A stretch of DNA of 30,798 nt from an uncultured Cardiobacterium sp. (GTDB taxonomy: Bacteria > Pseudomonadota > Gammaproteobacteria > Cardiobacteriales > Cardiobacteriaceae), in contig NZ_CALIZP010000067.1 in assembly GCF_938028825.1 (NCBI RefSeq), positions 1 through 30,798 on the forward strand, in the 5' to 3' direction. Positions 23,979 to 30,798 of the stretch are shown here, one piece after another. A program made the translations under genes and the position numbers. The stretch's first letter is position 1. Every line of letters begins with the position of its first letter. The notes beneath the pieces are model-generated. The model searched no databases and was not told the DNA's origin. It worked only from the letters and a program-made list of their open reading frames with translations.

Positions 23979-24515
23979 TTAGTCGTCATAGAGGTTTTGG
24001 CTTGACGAGGCGATAGCTTCGCCCCAATCCGGCAGGAAAAGACCGTTTTTGACGTCGCGGTGGAAGGAGGTGTAAGGCCAGTCGGCAACTCGCCGGACGT
24101 AGCCGTGTTTTACAGGGTTGTAGTAGGTGTAGTGGATGTGTCGTTCGAGATCGTGGCGATCACGGATGCGGTGTTCCCAGAAGCGGCGTTGCCAGATACC
24201 ACTTTCCCGCTTGTTTTGTTTGCTGGCGTTGGTTTGACGGCATATCGGCGGGATGCTGCGGCTGAACAGGCTTTTTAGTGCGCCCAGACGTCGGGAGTAG
24301 TCGTGGTCGTTTTCCGGTAGCGTCAGGACGGCATGGAAGTGTTCCGGCAGGATGGTGACGGCGATAGTGGTGAACGGATAGTGCACGGCGACTGCCCGCC
24401 AGGCGGCGCGGAAGGCATCTATGTAGCGGATGAGCCAGTCTGCCCGCCGGTCTTGCAGGACGACGGTGAAGAAGTAGCACCCGCCCAAGGTGTAATCTCT
24501 GCGGTAGTTGGGCAT
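23979..24515 (-). CDS. REP-associated tyrosine transposase (RAYT, TnpA-REP)
   Basis: A 178-residue Y1 single-strand transposase of the IS200/IS605-related RAYT group. The metal-binding HUH motif is PEHFH (His59 and His61). The catalytic tyrosine region is IHYTYYNPVKHGYV, where Tyr129 aligns with the Tyr of the family YIHYNPVKHG motif. IWQRRFWEHRIRD in between is also typical. RAYTs cut at GTAG next to REP hairpins. This one is flanked at both sides by perfect inverted REP copies with GTAG at the outer ends, so it looks like an intact RAYT-REP unit. It lies between the ACP and membrane-protein genes of the APE operon, in the same orientation. Confidence 0.93.
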   Translation of the reverse strand: MPNYRRDYTLGGCYFFTVVLQDRRADWLIRYIDAFRAAWRAVAVHYPFTTIAVTILPEHFHAVLTLPENDHDYSRRLGALKSLFSRSIPPICRQTNASKQNKRESGIWQRRFWEHRIRDRHDLERHIHYTYYNPVKHGYVRRVADWPYTSFHRDVKNGLFLPDWGEAIASSSQNLYDD

Positions 24516-24544
24516 ACGGTGGGGTTTTTATGCTTCGGGTTAGC

Positions 24545-24566
24545 GGTGGGCCAAGGCCCACCCTAC
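24545..24566 (-). repeat. REP sequence, right of RAYT
   Basis: On the minus strand it reads GTAGGGTGGGCC-TT-GGCCCACC, identical to the left copy. GTAG is at the outer edge of the unit, giving a convergent REP pair around the transposase. Confidence 0.9.
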
Positions 24567-24615
24567 GCCGGAGGTTGTTCTAGGGCGTGGGTCAAGATTC
24601 GCCCTGTGCGGGTTG

Positions 24616-24873
24616 TTACGTTTTGTCCTGCTCTTGTTTGCGCAACACGGCGGCAATGACGTCGCCGATGGTGCGCACATGGCGGAAGTCGTCGGCGACG
24701 AGGCGGTAGCCGGTTTTGCGCTTGACGTGGTCGATGAGGTCGATGGCGTCAATGCTGTCGATTTCGAGGTCTTCGTAGAGGTTGGCATCTTTGTGGATGC
24801 GCGCCGGCTCGATTTCGAAGAGTTCGGTCAGGGTGGTTTTCAGGATGTCGTAGATTTGGGCTTCATCCAGCAT
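24616..24873 (-). CDS. apeF: Acyl carrier protein 2 of the APE cluster
   Basis: An 85-residue ACP. The phosphopantetheine serine is Ser40 in NLYEDLEIDSIDAIDLIDHV, between acidic helices. The family's usual DSL reads DSI here, which still carries the modifiable Ser. The protein ends in a Lys/Glu/Asp-rich tail. It would carry growing polyene intermediates. Its ATG at 24873 overlaps the previous ACP by 11 bases, so the two are translationally coupled. Downstream, 50 bases on, the inserted REP-RAYT unit begins. Which of the two ACPs is ApeE and which ApeF is assigned by order only. Confidence 0.88.
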   Translation of the reverse strand: MLDEAQIYDILKTTLTELFEIEPARIHKDANLYEDLEIDSIDAIDLIDHVKRKTGYRLVADDFRHVRTIGDVIAAVLRKQEQDKT

Positions 24874-25141
24874 GGGCTTGTCCTTGTCTGGTTTCGATCC
24901 AGGCGGCGAGGGTGTTGACGCTGTAGAAGTGATCACGCAGGGTCTGGGCGTCATTTTCCATCGGGAAGTTGTAGGCTTTCTGGATGGCGAGGCCGAGTTC
25001 GAGGGCATCAACGGAGTCGAGGCCGAGGCCGTCGTCAGCAAAGAGCGCGGTGTCGTCGCCGATGTCGGCCGGGGTGATGTCTTCCAGCCCCAGTTTGTCG
25101 ATGATGAGGGCTTTGAGCTGCTCTTTCAGGTTGTCTGTCAT
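24863..25141 (-). CDS. apeE: Acyl carrier protein 1 of the APE cluster
   Basis: A 92-residue ACP with Ser43 in DDGLGLDSVDALELGLAIQK as the phosphopantetheine site, here DSV. N-terminal residues LKEQLKALIIDKLGLEDITPADI match a typical ACP first helix. The C-terminal helix (TLRDHFYSVNTLAAWI) is typical of the carrier proteins in these clusters. The ATG at 25141 overlaps the acyltransferase stop by ATGA. Paired dissimilar ACPs are a hallmark of APE and related type II polyketide loci. Confidence 0.88.
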   Translation of the reverse strand: MTDNLKEQLKALIIDKLGLEDITPADIGDDTALFADDGLGLDSVDALELGLAIQKAYNFPMENDAQTLRDHFYSVNTLAAWIETRQGQAHAG

Positions 25142-25893
25142 GTGGTTTCCTTTTGGAAGTAGCGGGTGAGGTCGTCGTTCAGGAGGCGCGCCGCGAGCGG
25201 CAGCGGTTTGCGCCGCAGGTAGTCGGCGGGGTCGATGTCGTCGCCGACGCGGATGTCGTAGTGATAGGGGTGCGGCGGGATTTTGTACCACGGGTCGCCG
25301 CGTTTGAGGCCGGGCGGCGTCATGCGGATAACGACCGGGGTGATGACGCTTGCGCCGCGCAGGCCGATGGAGACAGCGCCGCGATTCAGGCGGATGATGC
25401 CGTCGTAGCCGGTGCGTGTGCCTTCGGGGAAGAGGATGAGGGTCTGGCCTTCCGTGAGGACGGCGGCGGTTTTTTCGATGAGTTCGGGCGAGGCGTCGTT
25501 CGGGATGTAGCCGCAGGCGCGGATGGCCGGGCGCATGCTGGGGTTGGCAAGCAGCGCGGCTTTGACGACGCAGTTGGCCTCCGGCACGGCGCTGATCATA
25601 AAGAGCACGTCCATCAGCGAGGGGTGGTTGACGAGGATGAGCTGCCCCGGACGGCCAAGGCGTTCGCGGCCATGCCAGGTGACGCGGTAGATGCCGCCCC
25701 AGCGCATGGCGGTGAGGTAGCCTGTCCAGATGCGGGCGACGATGCGGCGGGCGCGCCGTTCGCCTGCAAGTCCGGCGGGCAGGCGCAGCAGTGCCAGCGG
25801 CAAGATGAGGGCAAGCAGCGCGCCGGCCAGGCCGAAGGCGAGGTAGGCGGCGAGGGTGCTGATAAGGCGCAGGGCGCGGCTGAGAGTCATCAT
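25138..25893 (-). CDS. apeD: Lysophospholipid acyltransferase of the APE cluster
   Basis: A 251-residue PlsC-superfamily acyltransferase. After an N-terminal membrane anchor (about 10-40), the catalytic motif is VNHPSLMD with His90 and Asp95. The substrate-binding LFPEGTRTG follows near 160, then the family's third block near VSIGLRGASVITPVVIR. It should esterify an acyl chain onto a glycerol-type lipid, giving a membrane anchor for the polyene. I start at the ATG at 25893, which shares a base with the upstream stop (TAATG) and has GGGAG 8 bases before; an ATG at 25908 is also possible. ApeD is recalled from E. coli. Confidence 0.85.
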   Translation of the reverse strand: MMTLSRALRLISTLAAYLAFGLAGALLALILPLALLRLPAGLAGERRARRIVARIWTGYLTAMRWGGIYRVTWHGRERLGRPGQLILVNHPSLMDVLFMISAVPEANCVVKAALLANPSMRPAIRACGYIPNDASPELIEKTAAVLTEGQTLILFPEGTRTGYDGIIRLNRGAVSIGLRGASVITPVVIRMTPPGLKRGDPWYKIPPHPYHYDIRVGDDIDPADYLRRKPLPLAARLLNDDLTRYFQKETT

Positions 25894-26606
25894 TAGCGGC
25901 GCTCCCAATGCCAGCGCACGCCCCGGCAGGCGGCGGTTTGCGCGGCTTCATGGCGGATTTCGCCGCGTATCCAGTCGAGCGCCGTCCAGTATTTGCCGTC
26001 GCCGGTGTCGTCGCTGTTTTCGCGGCGCAGGCGGTGGCTGTCGCCGGGGACGATGAGCAGGGCGAGGGCGAAAGGGAAGGGCGCGCTGCCCGCAAGCGGG
26101 TGGGCGGCGTCGGGCGGGTTTTCGACGACGGCGATGCGCACTTGCGGCGCGCCGTCGGCGAGGGTGGCGCAGGCTTCGACGGTGGCGGTTTCCAGGCAGG
26201 CTTCGCGCGCGCAGAGGGCGGTTTGTTCGCTCGTGTCGCCGTGGAGGATGGCGTATTGGCCGGGCAGGGCGTTGTGCACGGAGAGGCCGAAGGAGAGCGG
26301 CGAGACGGTATCCGCGCGGATGAGTTCGTCCCAGAGGGCGAAGCTGCGGTTGATTTCGCCGTCGTGCGAGATGTAGATGAGCGGGGCGGTGCCGTAGGCG
26401 GCAAGCGGAAGCAGGGCGGCGGTCATCAGGCGCGCGGCGGGGGTGAGGCGGCGGCGTTGCAGGGCGGGGATGTGGGCAAGGTCGGGGGCGCGTTCGGGGA
26501 AATCGCTCAGGCTTGCCGGCTGTTCCGCCCATTGCTGCCAGTCGGCAGGGGTGTGCAGGCGCGGGGCGACGGCGTGCCATGCTTTGAGGTGGAAGGAAAA
26601 TTCCAT
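25893..26606 (-). CDS. apeC: Ketosynthase-like chain-length factor of the APE cluster
   Basis: A 237-residue protein of the Ketoacyl-synt_2 (PF13723-like) type, shorter than a full ketosynthase. Family marks are the N-terminal WHAVAPRLHTPADWQQWAEQ, then IPALQRRRLTPAARLMTAAL and PLIYISHDGEINRS. The catalytic Cys and His-His set of a true ketosynthase is not evident. In APE systems the ApeC protein pairs with the active ketosynthase ApeO and sets chain length. The partner ApeO is not in this window. It is the first gene of the operon as visible, starting at 26606 with no clear ribosome site. It is divergent from the sirtuin gene. Confidence 0.82.
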   Translation of the reverse strand: MEFSFHLKAWHAVAPRLHTPADWQQWAEQPASLSDFPERAPDLAHIPALQRRRLTPAARLMTAALLPLAAYGTAPLIYISHDGEINRSFALWDELIRADTVSPLSFGLSVHNALPGQYAILHGDTSEQTALCAREACLETATVEACATLADGAPQVRIAVVENPPDAAHPLAGSAPFPFALALLIVPGDSHRLRRENSDDTGDGKYWTALDWIRGEIRHEAAQTAACRGVRWHWERR

Positions 26607-26744
26607 GGGGGACGGTACGGTTAATGCCTGTTAATGATGGGTTTATGCTAGCGGTTTTGCGCAGGGGCGACAAGGCGGCGCGATGCGACATATCCCGCCG
26701 TAGCGGTGCGTATGCTGGCGCCGTTATTGACGACGGGAGTTTTT

Positions 26745-27602
26745 ATGCAAGACGACGATATTCTCCGCGCCGCCGCCTGGATTCAGGCGGCTGATGCGCT
26801 GCTCATCACCGCCGGGGCGGGCATGGGCGTGGATTCCGGCCTGCCCGATTTTCGCGGCACGCACGGGTTCTGGCGGGCTTTCCCGCCACTGGCGCATTTG
26901 GGCAAACCGTTTGCGGCGATGGCGACCCCCGCCCTTTTTTACAGCCATCCGCGTCTCGCCTGGGGTTTTTACGGCTGGCGGCTGAACACTTACCGCCGCA
27001 CGGTGCCGCATGCGGGTTTTGCCATACTGCGTCGCTGGGCGGCGGAGAAGGCGCATGGTGCAAGGGTGTTCACCAGCAATGTGGACGGGCAGTTTCAGCG
27101 GGCGGGTTTTGCCGATGAACACGTGATTGCCTGCCACGGCAGCATTCACGCCCTGCAATGTCTGCGCCCCTGCCACAGCGCGGTTTGGGCGGCGGACGGT
27201 TTTCAGCCGCAGGTGGACGAGGCGACCTGCCTACTCCGCAACGAGCCGCCCCGCTGTCCGCGCTGCGGCGGCCTCGCCCGGCCGAATATCCTGATGTTCG
27301 ACGATTGGCAGTGGCTAGGGCAGGAGAGCGAGCGCCGTCTTGACGCGTTGACGCGGGACTGGCTGCCTCAGGCCGGGCGGGTGGTGGTGATTGAGCTTGG
27401 CGCGGGCAAGGCGGTGCCGACGGTGCGCCGTTTTTCGGAGCGCATCGCCCGCCGCCGGCATGCACCGCTGCTGCGTATCAATCCGGACGAGCCGCAGGTG
27501 CCGCAGATGCAGCATATCGGCCTGGCGATGGGCGCACGGGCGGCGCTCGCCGCCCTTGATGCCGCCCTCAATACAGCGCCGCCAGCGCTGCGTGGTGGCT
27601 GA
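26745..27602 (+). CDS. Sir2-family NAD-dependent protein deacylase
   Basis: A 285-residue sirtuin. It carries GAGMGVDSGLPDFRG at 24-38 (NAD and ribose binding, where the usual Ser in GAGxS is Gly here), TSNVDGQFQRAGF (family TQNID), and the catalytic His as CHGSIHALQC. A Cys cluster follows (LQCLRPCH and CPRCGG) for the structural zinc, then RPNILMFDDW. The ATG at 26745 follows GGGAG at 5 bases; an upstream in-frame ATG at 26706 is unlikely. Its target is unknown. It is divergent from the APE operon, and its last 35 bases overlap the end of a LysR pseudogene. Confidence 0.85.
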   Translation: MQDDDILRAAAWIQAADALLITAGAGMGVDSGLPDFRGTHGFWRAFPPLAHLGKPFAAMATPALFYSHPRLAWGFYGWRLNTYRRTVPHAGFAILRRWAAEKAHGARVFTSNVDGQFQRAGFADEHVIACHGSIHALQCLRPCHSAVWAADGFQPQVDEATCLLRNEPPRCPRCGGLARPNILMFDDWQWLGQESERRLDALTRDWLPQAGRVVVIELGAGKAVPTVRRFSERIARRRHAPLLRINPDEPQVPQMQHIGLAMGARAALAALDAALNTAPPALRGG

Positions 27603-28194
27603 GAACGATTGCCCGCAGTTCGTCGCGGGTGTGTTTCAGCCACACCGCCGCGAGCGGCAGCTGGGCGCTGAGGTCGCGGTGTTCAGCGGCAAGCGGCACG
27701 GTTTTCACCGCCAGCGCCGCCATGCGCGTCAGCCAGCGCGGCATCACCGCCGCGCCCATGCCGGCGGCGACCATGTTGAGGATGGTCAGTTTTTCGTCGG
27801 CAATCTGAATGAGCTGCGGGCGGATGCCGCTGTCGGCGAAGAGGCGCAGGGCGAGGTCGTGGCTGTGCGGGCGCACCTTGCGTTCGGGGACGATGAGCGG
27901 GATGTCGCGCAGGTCGGCGGCGCGCAGGCAGGGGCGGGCGGCGAGCGGGTGGTCTTGCGGCAGGGCGATGTCCACGTTTTCGTTACAGAGGAAGTGATGG
28001 GTGATGAGGTCGTCGTCGTGCGTCACGCGGGCGAAGAGGATGTCGAGACGTCCGGCGCGCAGTTTCGGCAGCAGGCGGGCGGTTTTGTCTTCCGTTATCT
28101 GGATGTCGGCAGCGGGGTGGCGGGTGCGGAAGTGGCGCAGGATGAAGGGCACGAGGGCGACCACGGCGCTGTCGATGGAGCCGAGAGGAAGCAT
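27568..28194 (-). pseudogene. LysR-type regulator, N-terminus lost
   Basis: The minus-strand frame gives about 200 residues of a LysR effector-binding domain: LPLGSIDSAVVALVPFILRHF, LLPKLRAGRLDILFAR, then VDIALPQDHPLA, ADEKLTILNMVAAGMGAAVMPRWL. Similarity begins at the LPLGSID start of the effector domain. Upstream is IS5 sequence, so the DNA-binding helix-turn-helix is absent and the open frame continuing into the IS is spurious. It cannot regulate normally. The 3' end is intact and overlaps the convergent sirtuin gene by 35 bases. A LysR gene normally sits divergent from its target, here probably the SLC13 remnant. Confidence 0.82.
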
Positions 28195-28647
28195 ATTAAA
28201 AAAATCAGGTGGCTGCCGTGTGTCGCAAGCAGGGACGCCATGAGGAAACCACCTTCCTGATGATTGATGCGCGAGTGTGAAGAACATGGATACCGCCATG
28301 GAAAAAGGTTGCGATGCCGACAAGAAAGTGAGCGGCATGGTTGACACAGAGGGTTTGCCGCATGCCCTTGCGGTAACGACGGCGGATGTTACGGATAGAA
28401 AAGGCTGCCTGCCGGCATTGGAACGTGGGCGGGATAATCCTGGCGCGGTGCAAAAAGTCCTTGTCGACGGTGGTTAACGGGTAAGGCATTTGCTTCGTCG
28501 GTACAGGCGTTGATAGGGGCGGAGGTAGAGATTGCCAAACGCAACGGATTGCATCGGTTTGCGGTATTGCCGAAGCGGTGGGTGGCAGAGCGCAGTTTCT
28601 CCCGGCTGGAAAAGAACAGGCGGCTGTGGAAAAACTGCGGGCGTAAC
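28195..28647 (+). mobile_element. IS5-family remnant, second copy
   Basis: From TTAAAAAAATCAGG (28196 on) to GAAAAACTGCGGGCG it matches the internal part of the element at 1375-2168, reading the same way relative to its own gene. It has no ends and carries damage: a 15-base deletion after AGCGGCAT near 28338, a one-base loss in the first Asp motif region near 28269, and a one-base loss at GGTTAAC that makes a stop near 28475. The A7 run at the frame change is kept. Both flanks are truncated genes, LysR to the left and SLC13 to the right. Confidence 0.85.
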
Positions 28648-28856
28648 ATGTCCAACACCGCCACCACCGCGCTGCTCGCGCCCATCGGCCGCTCTCTCGC
28701 CGAAGCACTTGGTGCGCCGACCCGCGTACGGTGCTGATGGCGACCGTGATCGGCGGCTCCTGCGCCTTCGCCACGCCGATCGGCACCCCGGCGAACACCA
28801 TGGTGCTCAGTGTCGGCGGCTACCGCTTCATGGACTACATCAAGGCCGGGTTGCCG
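28648..28856 (+). pseudogene. SLC13/DASS anion transporter, 3' fragment
   Basis: The plus strand encodes a short C-terminal piece of a DASS-family sodium:dicarboxylate/sulfate transporter: MSNTATTALLAPIG, then SCAFATPIGTPANTMVLSVGGYRF and DYIKAGLP. This is the conserved second SNT-type ion-binding loop and last helices. A one-base deletion near 28715 splits LGA from DPRTVLMA, and the sequence stops being transporter-like after GLP, so the gene is dead. The upstream about 80% is missing where the IS remnant begins. It runs away from the LysR remnant, consistent with an ancestral divergent regulator-transporter pair. Confidence 0.82.
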
Positions 28857-28887
28857 CCTGGCGGCGGGCTGTTTCCCGCATTTGCGG

Positions 28888-30273
28888 TCAGTCCTCGAAG
28901 CCTTCCGTGTAGCCGTGGGCAAGGTCGCCGAATTTGAGGTACTGGCCGAGGAAGGTGAGTTTGACGGTGCCGATGGGGCCGTTCCTCTGTTTGCCGATGA
29001 TGATTTCGGCGACGCCTTTGTCCGCCGATTCGGGGTTATAGACCTCGTCGCGATAGACGAACATGATGACATCCGCGTCCTGCTCAATGGCGCCGGATTC
29101 GCGGATGTCCGACATGATCGGGCGTTTGTTCGGGCGGTGTTCGACCTGGCGCGAGAGCTGCGAGAGGGCAATGACCGGCACTTCCATCTCTTTGGCGAGC
29201 AGTTTCAGGCCGCGCGAGATTTCGCCGATGAGCGAGGCGCGGTTGTCGTCGCGGCTGTCCGGCAGTTGCATGAGTTGCAGGTAGTCCACCAGGATGAGTC
29301 CGAGTTCGCCGACTTCACTTTTCAGGCGGCGCACCCGCGCGCGCAGTTCGGTGATGGTGAGGTTCGCGCCGTCGTCGATGTGGATGGGGGCGTTTTGCAG
29401 CTGGCTGACGGCAAGCGCCAGTTTGGCGCGCACGCCGTCGCCCTTGATGTCGCCTTTGCGCAGTTCGCTCTGGTCGATGCTGCCGAGCGAGGACATCATG
29501 CGCAGCACCAGCGCCCGCGCGGGCATTTCCAGCGAGAAGACGGCAACGGGCAGTTTGCCCCTGATGGCGACTTCTTCGGCGATGTTCATGGCGAAGGTGG
29601 TTTTGCCCATCGAGGGGCGGCCGGCGATGATGACGAGGTCGCCCTGTTGCAGGCCGGCGGTCATTTTGTCGAGGTCTTTGAAGCCGGTCGGGATGCCGAT
29701 GACGTCGCTGCCGCGCCGGCTGACTTCTTGCAGGTAGGTGACGGTGTCGGCGACGACGTTTTTGATTTGATGGAAGCCGTCTTCCTTGTGCTTCTGGTAG
29801 CGGTTCTTGATGTCGAAGACGCGCTGTTCGGCGCTGTCGAGCAGTTGCGCGGCGCTGCGCCCTTCGGGCTGGTACACGCTTTGTGCGATGTCGCCGCTGC
29901 TTTTCAGGAGCGAGCGCAGGATGGAGGCTTCGCGCACGATGTCGGCGTAGGCGAGGACGTTCTGCGCGCTGCCGTAGGCATCGGCGAGGCTGGCGAGGTA
30001 GGCGGGGCCGCCGCAGTTTTCCAGTTCGCCCGCTTCGCGCAGGGCGTCGGCGACGGTAACGATGTCGAGTGGCTGGTTGCGCGCGGCGACGGTTTCCATC
30101 GCCTGGTGGATGAGCCGGTGGGCGCGGTTGTAGTAGTCCACGCTGTCCACCCGGCCGGCGACGCGATCCCACATGCTGGCGTCGAGCAGCACGCCCGCCA
30201 GCACCGCCTGTTCGGCGTCTGGCGAATGCGGTGGCTGGCGCAGGCGTTCTTCCTGTTGTTCGTATTCGGCCAT
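28888..30273 (-). CDS. dnaB: Replicative DNA helicase DnaB
   Basis: A 461-residue hexameric fork helicase. The N-terminal domain (about 15-115) carries PPHSPDAEQAVLAGVLLD, typical for DnaB, followed by the linker helix. The RecA-like motor has Walker A GRPSMGKTTF at 218-227, then VAVFSLEMPARALVLRM. Walker B is LILVDYLQLM near 330. ALSQLSRQVEHRPNKRPIMSDIRESG and DADVIMFVYRDEVYN complete the core, and the C-terminus is IIIGKQRNGPIGTVKLTFLGQYLKF. Length is normal. The ATG at 30273 overlaps the stop of the preceding PlsC-family gene (TGATG), so translation may be coupled. It acts with the DnaG encoded about 21 kb away. Confidence 0.97.
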   Translation of the reverse strand: MAEYEQQEERLRQPPHSPDAEQAVLAGVLLDASMWDRVAGRVDSVDYYNRAHRLIHQAMETVAARNQPLDIVTVADALREAGELENCGGPAYLASLADAYGSAQNVLAYADIVREASILRSLLKSSGDIAQSVYQPEGRSAAQLLDSAEQRVFDIKNRYQKHKEDGFHQIKNVVADTVTYLQEVSRRGSDVIGIPTGFKDLDKMTAGLQQGDLVIIAGRPSMGKTTFAMNIAEEVAIRGKLPVAVFSLEMPARALVLRMMSSLGSIDQSELRKGDIKGDGVRAKLALAVSQLQNAPIHIDDGANLTITELRARVRRLKSEVGELGLILVDYLQLMQLPDSRDDNRASLIGEISRGLKLLAKEMEVPVIALSQLSRQVEHRPNKRPIMSDIRESGAIEQDADVIMFVYRDEVYNPESADKGVAEIIIGKQRNGPIGTVKLTFLGQYLKFGDLAHGYTEGFED

Positions 30274-30798
30274 CAGGCGGCTCCGCGCCGGGCGTTTTCG
30301 GCGGCGACGAGGCGGGCGCGGGTATCGTTGATCCAGCGTTCGGCGATGGTGTTGATTTCGGCGGCGCTTTTGCCGTGGGTGTCGATGGGGTCGCCGACGA
30401 CGACCTGCACGGTGCCGGGGTGCATCAGGCCGCGTTTCGGCCAGAACTGGCCGGCATTGTGTGCGACCGGCACGGCGGGCACGCCGAGGGCGGCGGCCAG
30501 GCGTGCCGCGCCGAGTTTGAAGGGCAGCGGCGCATCCGCCGGTGCGCGCGTGCCTTCGGGGAAGAGGATGACACTGTAGCCCGCCTCGATCCGCTTCCTG
30601 CCTTCCGCGATGACTTGCTGCATGGCGCGGCGTTTCTGCTTGCGGTCAATCGGCACCGGGCGCAGCACGGCCAGTGCCCAGCCGAAGAAGGGCAGCAGCA
30701 TCAGTTCTTTTTTCAGCACCCACACCTGGCGCAGTTTCAGGTGGGGCAGGAAGGCGGTTTCCCAGGTGGACTGGTGGTTCACCATGAGGACGCAGGCC
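30273..30798 (-). CDS. 1-acylglycerol-3-phosphate acyltransferase-like protein, 5' end outside window
   Basis: The last 174 or so residues of a PlsC-superfamily enzyme, which makes phosphatidic acid in the inner membrane. The acyltransferase motif NHQSTWET has His followed four residues later by Glu, as in the HQSxWET subgroup. Next come LKKELMLLPFFGWAL, PIDRK and FPEGTRAP, the glycerol-phosphate binding motif. GVPAVPVAHNAGQFWP follows. The frame stays open to the window edge upstream of the first visible Met, so that Met is probably internal. It overlaps dnaB by one base. The Glu in place of Asp is normal for this subgroup. Confidence 0.9.
   Translation of the reverse strand, partial: ACVLMVNHQSTWETAFLPHLKLRQVWVLKKELMLLPFFGWALAVLRPVPIDRKQKRRAMQQVIAEGRKRIEAGYSVILFPEGTRAPADAPLPFKLGAARLAAALGVPAVPVAHNAGQFWPKRGLMHPGTVQVVVGDPIDTHGKSAAEINTIAERWINDTRARLVAAENARRGAA

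Noticed and set aside
28810..30579. Long plus-strand open frame opposite dnaB and the acyltransferase gene
   Set aside because: Antisense shadow with no family-like content; the minus-strand genes are clear.

Overview
The window is a chromosomal segment of about 60% GC from a gammaproteobacterium. The linked rpsU-yqeY-dnaG-rpoD genes, rplM-rpsI, dnaB and an aryl-polyene gene set fit that class. A Cardiobacterium-like organism (Cardiobacteriales) is my best guess. It rests on the gammaproteobacterial gene set combined with Neisseria-like small repeats; I could not run a search, so the genus is inference.

Layout. 1-2.3 kb holds the tail of an IS630-type transposase, a YwqG/DUF1963 gene and a dead IS5-family element. 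2.4-3.5 kb holds the rplM-rpsI operon in strikingly AT-rich DNA, followed by a MITE-like repeat with a strong internal hairpin. 3.9-8.3 kb is the macromolecular-synthesis operon on the minus strand (rpsU, yqeY, dnaG, rpoD). 8.3-11.6 kb holds small membrane and envelope genes (DUF2069, a YdjM-like protein, an RseC-like protein), an FKBP-type prolyl isomerase, a possible HExxH peptidase and a universal stress protein. 11.7-18.4 kb is a complete tripartite RND efflux system with a divergent TetR-family repressor and a likely operator between them. 18.5-19.2 kb holds an unrecognised gene and a second MITE-like repeat.

19.2-26.6 kb is a minus-strand operon that matches one half of an aryl-polyene (APE) pathway. 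In transcription order it encodes a ketosynthase-like chain-length factor, a lysophospholipid acyltransferase, two acyl carrier proteins, a membrane protein, an AMP-ligase fused to a dehydratase, a GT2 glycosyltransferase, an LpxL/HtrB-type acyltransferase and a thioesterase. Most of these genes overlap by a few bases. A REP-associated tyrosine transposase (RAYT), bracketed by two perfect inverted 22-bp REP sequences, sits inside this operon. The other APE genes expected (catalytic ketosynthases, ketoreductase, second dehydratase, LolA-like carrier, MMPL exporter, lipoprotein) are not in the window.

26.7-28.9 kb holds a sirtuin gene, then a scar made of a 5'-truncated LysR gene, an IS5 remnant and the 3' remnant of an SLC13-type transporter. 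28.9-30.8 kb holds dnaB and the 3' part of a PlsC-family acyltransferase that runs off the window.

I found no rRNA, tRNA or CRISPR array. No wholly new system is evident. The most interesting signals are the RAYT/REP insertion in the APE operon, the half-size APE locus, the AT-rich rplM-rpsI island and the paired MITE-like repeats.
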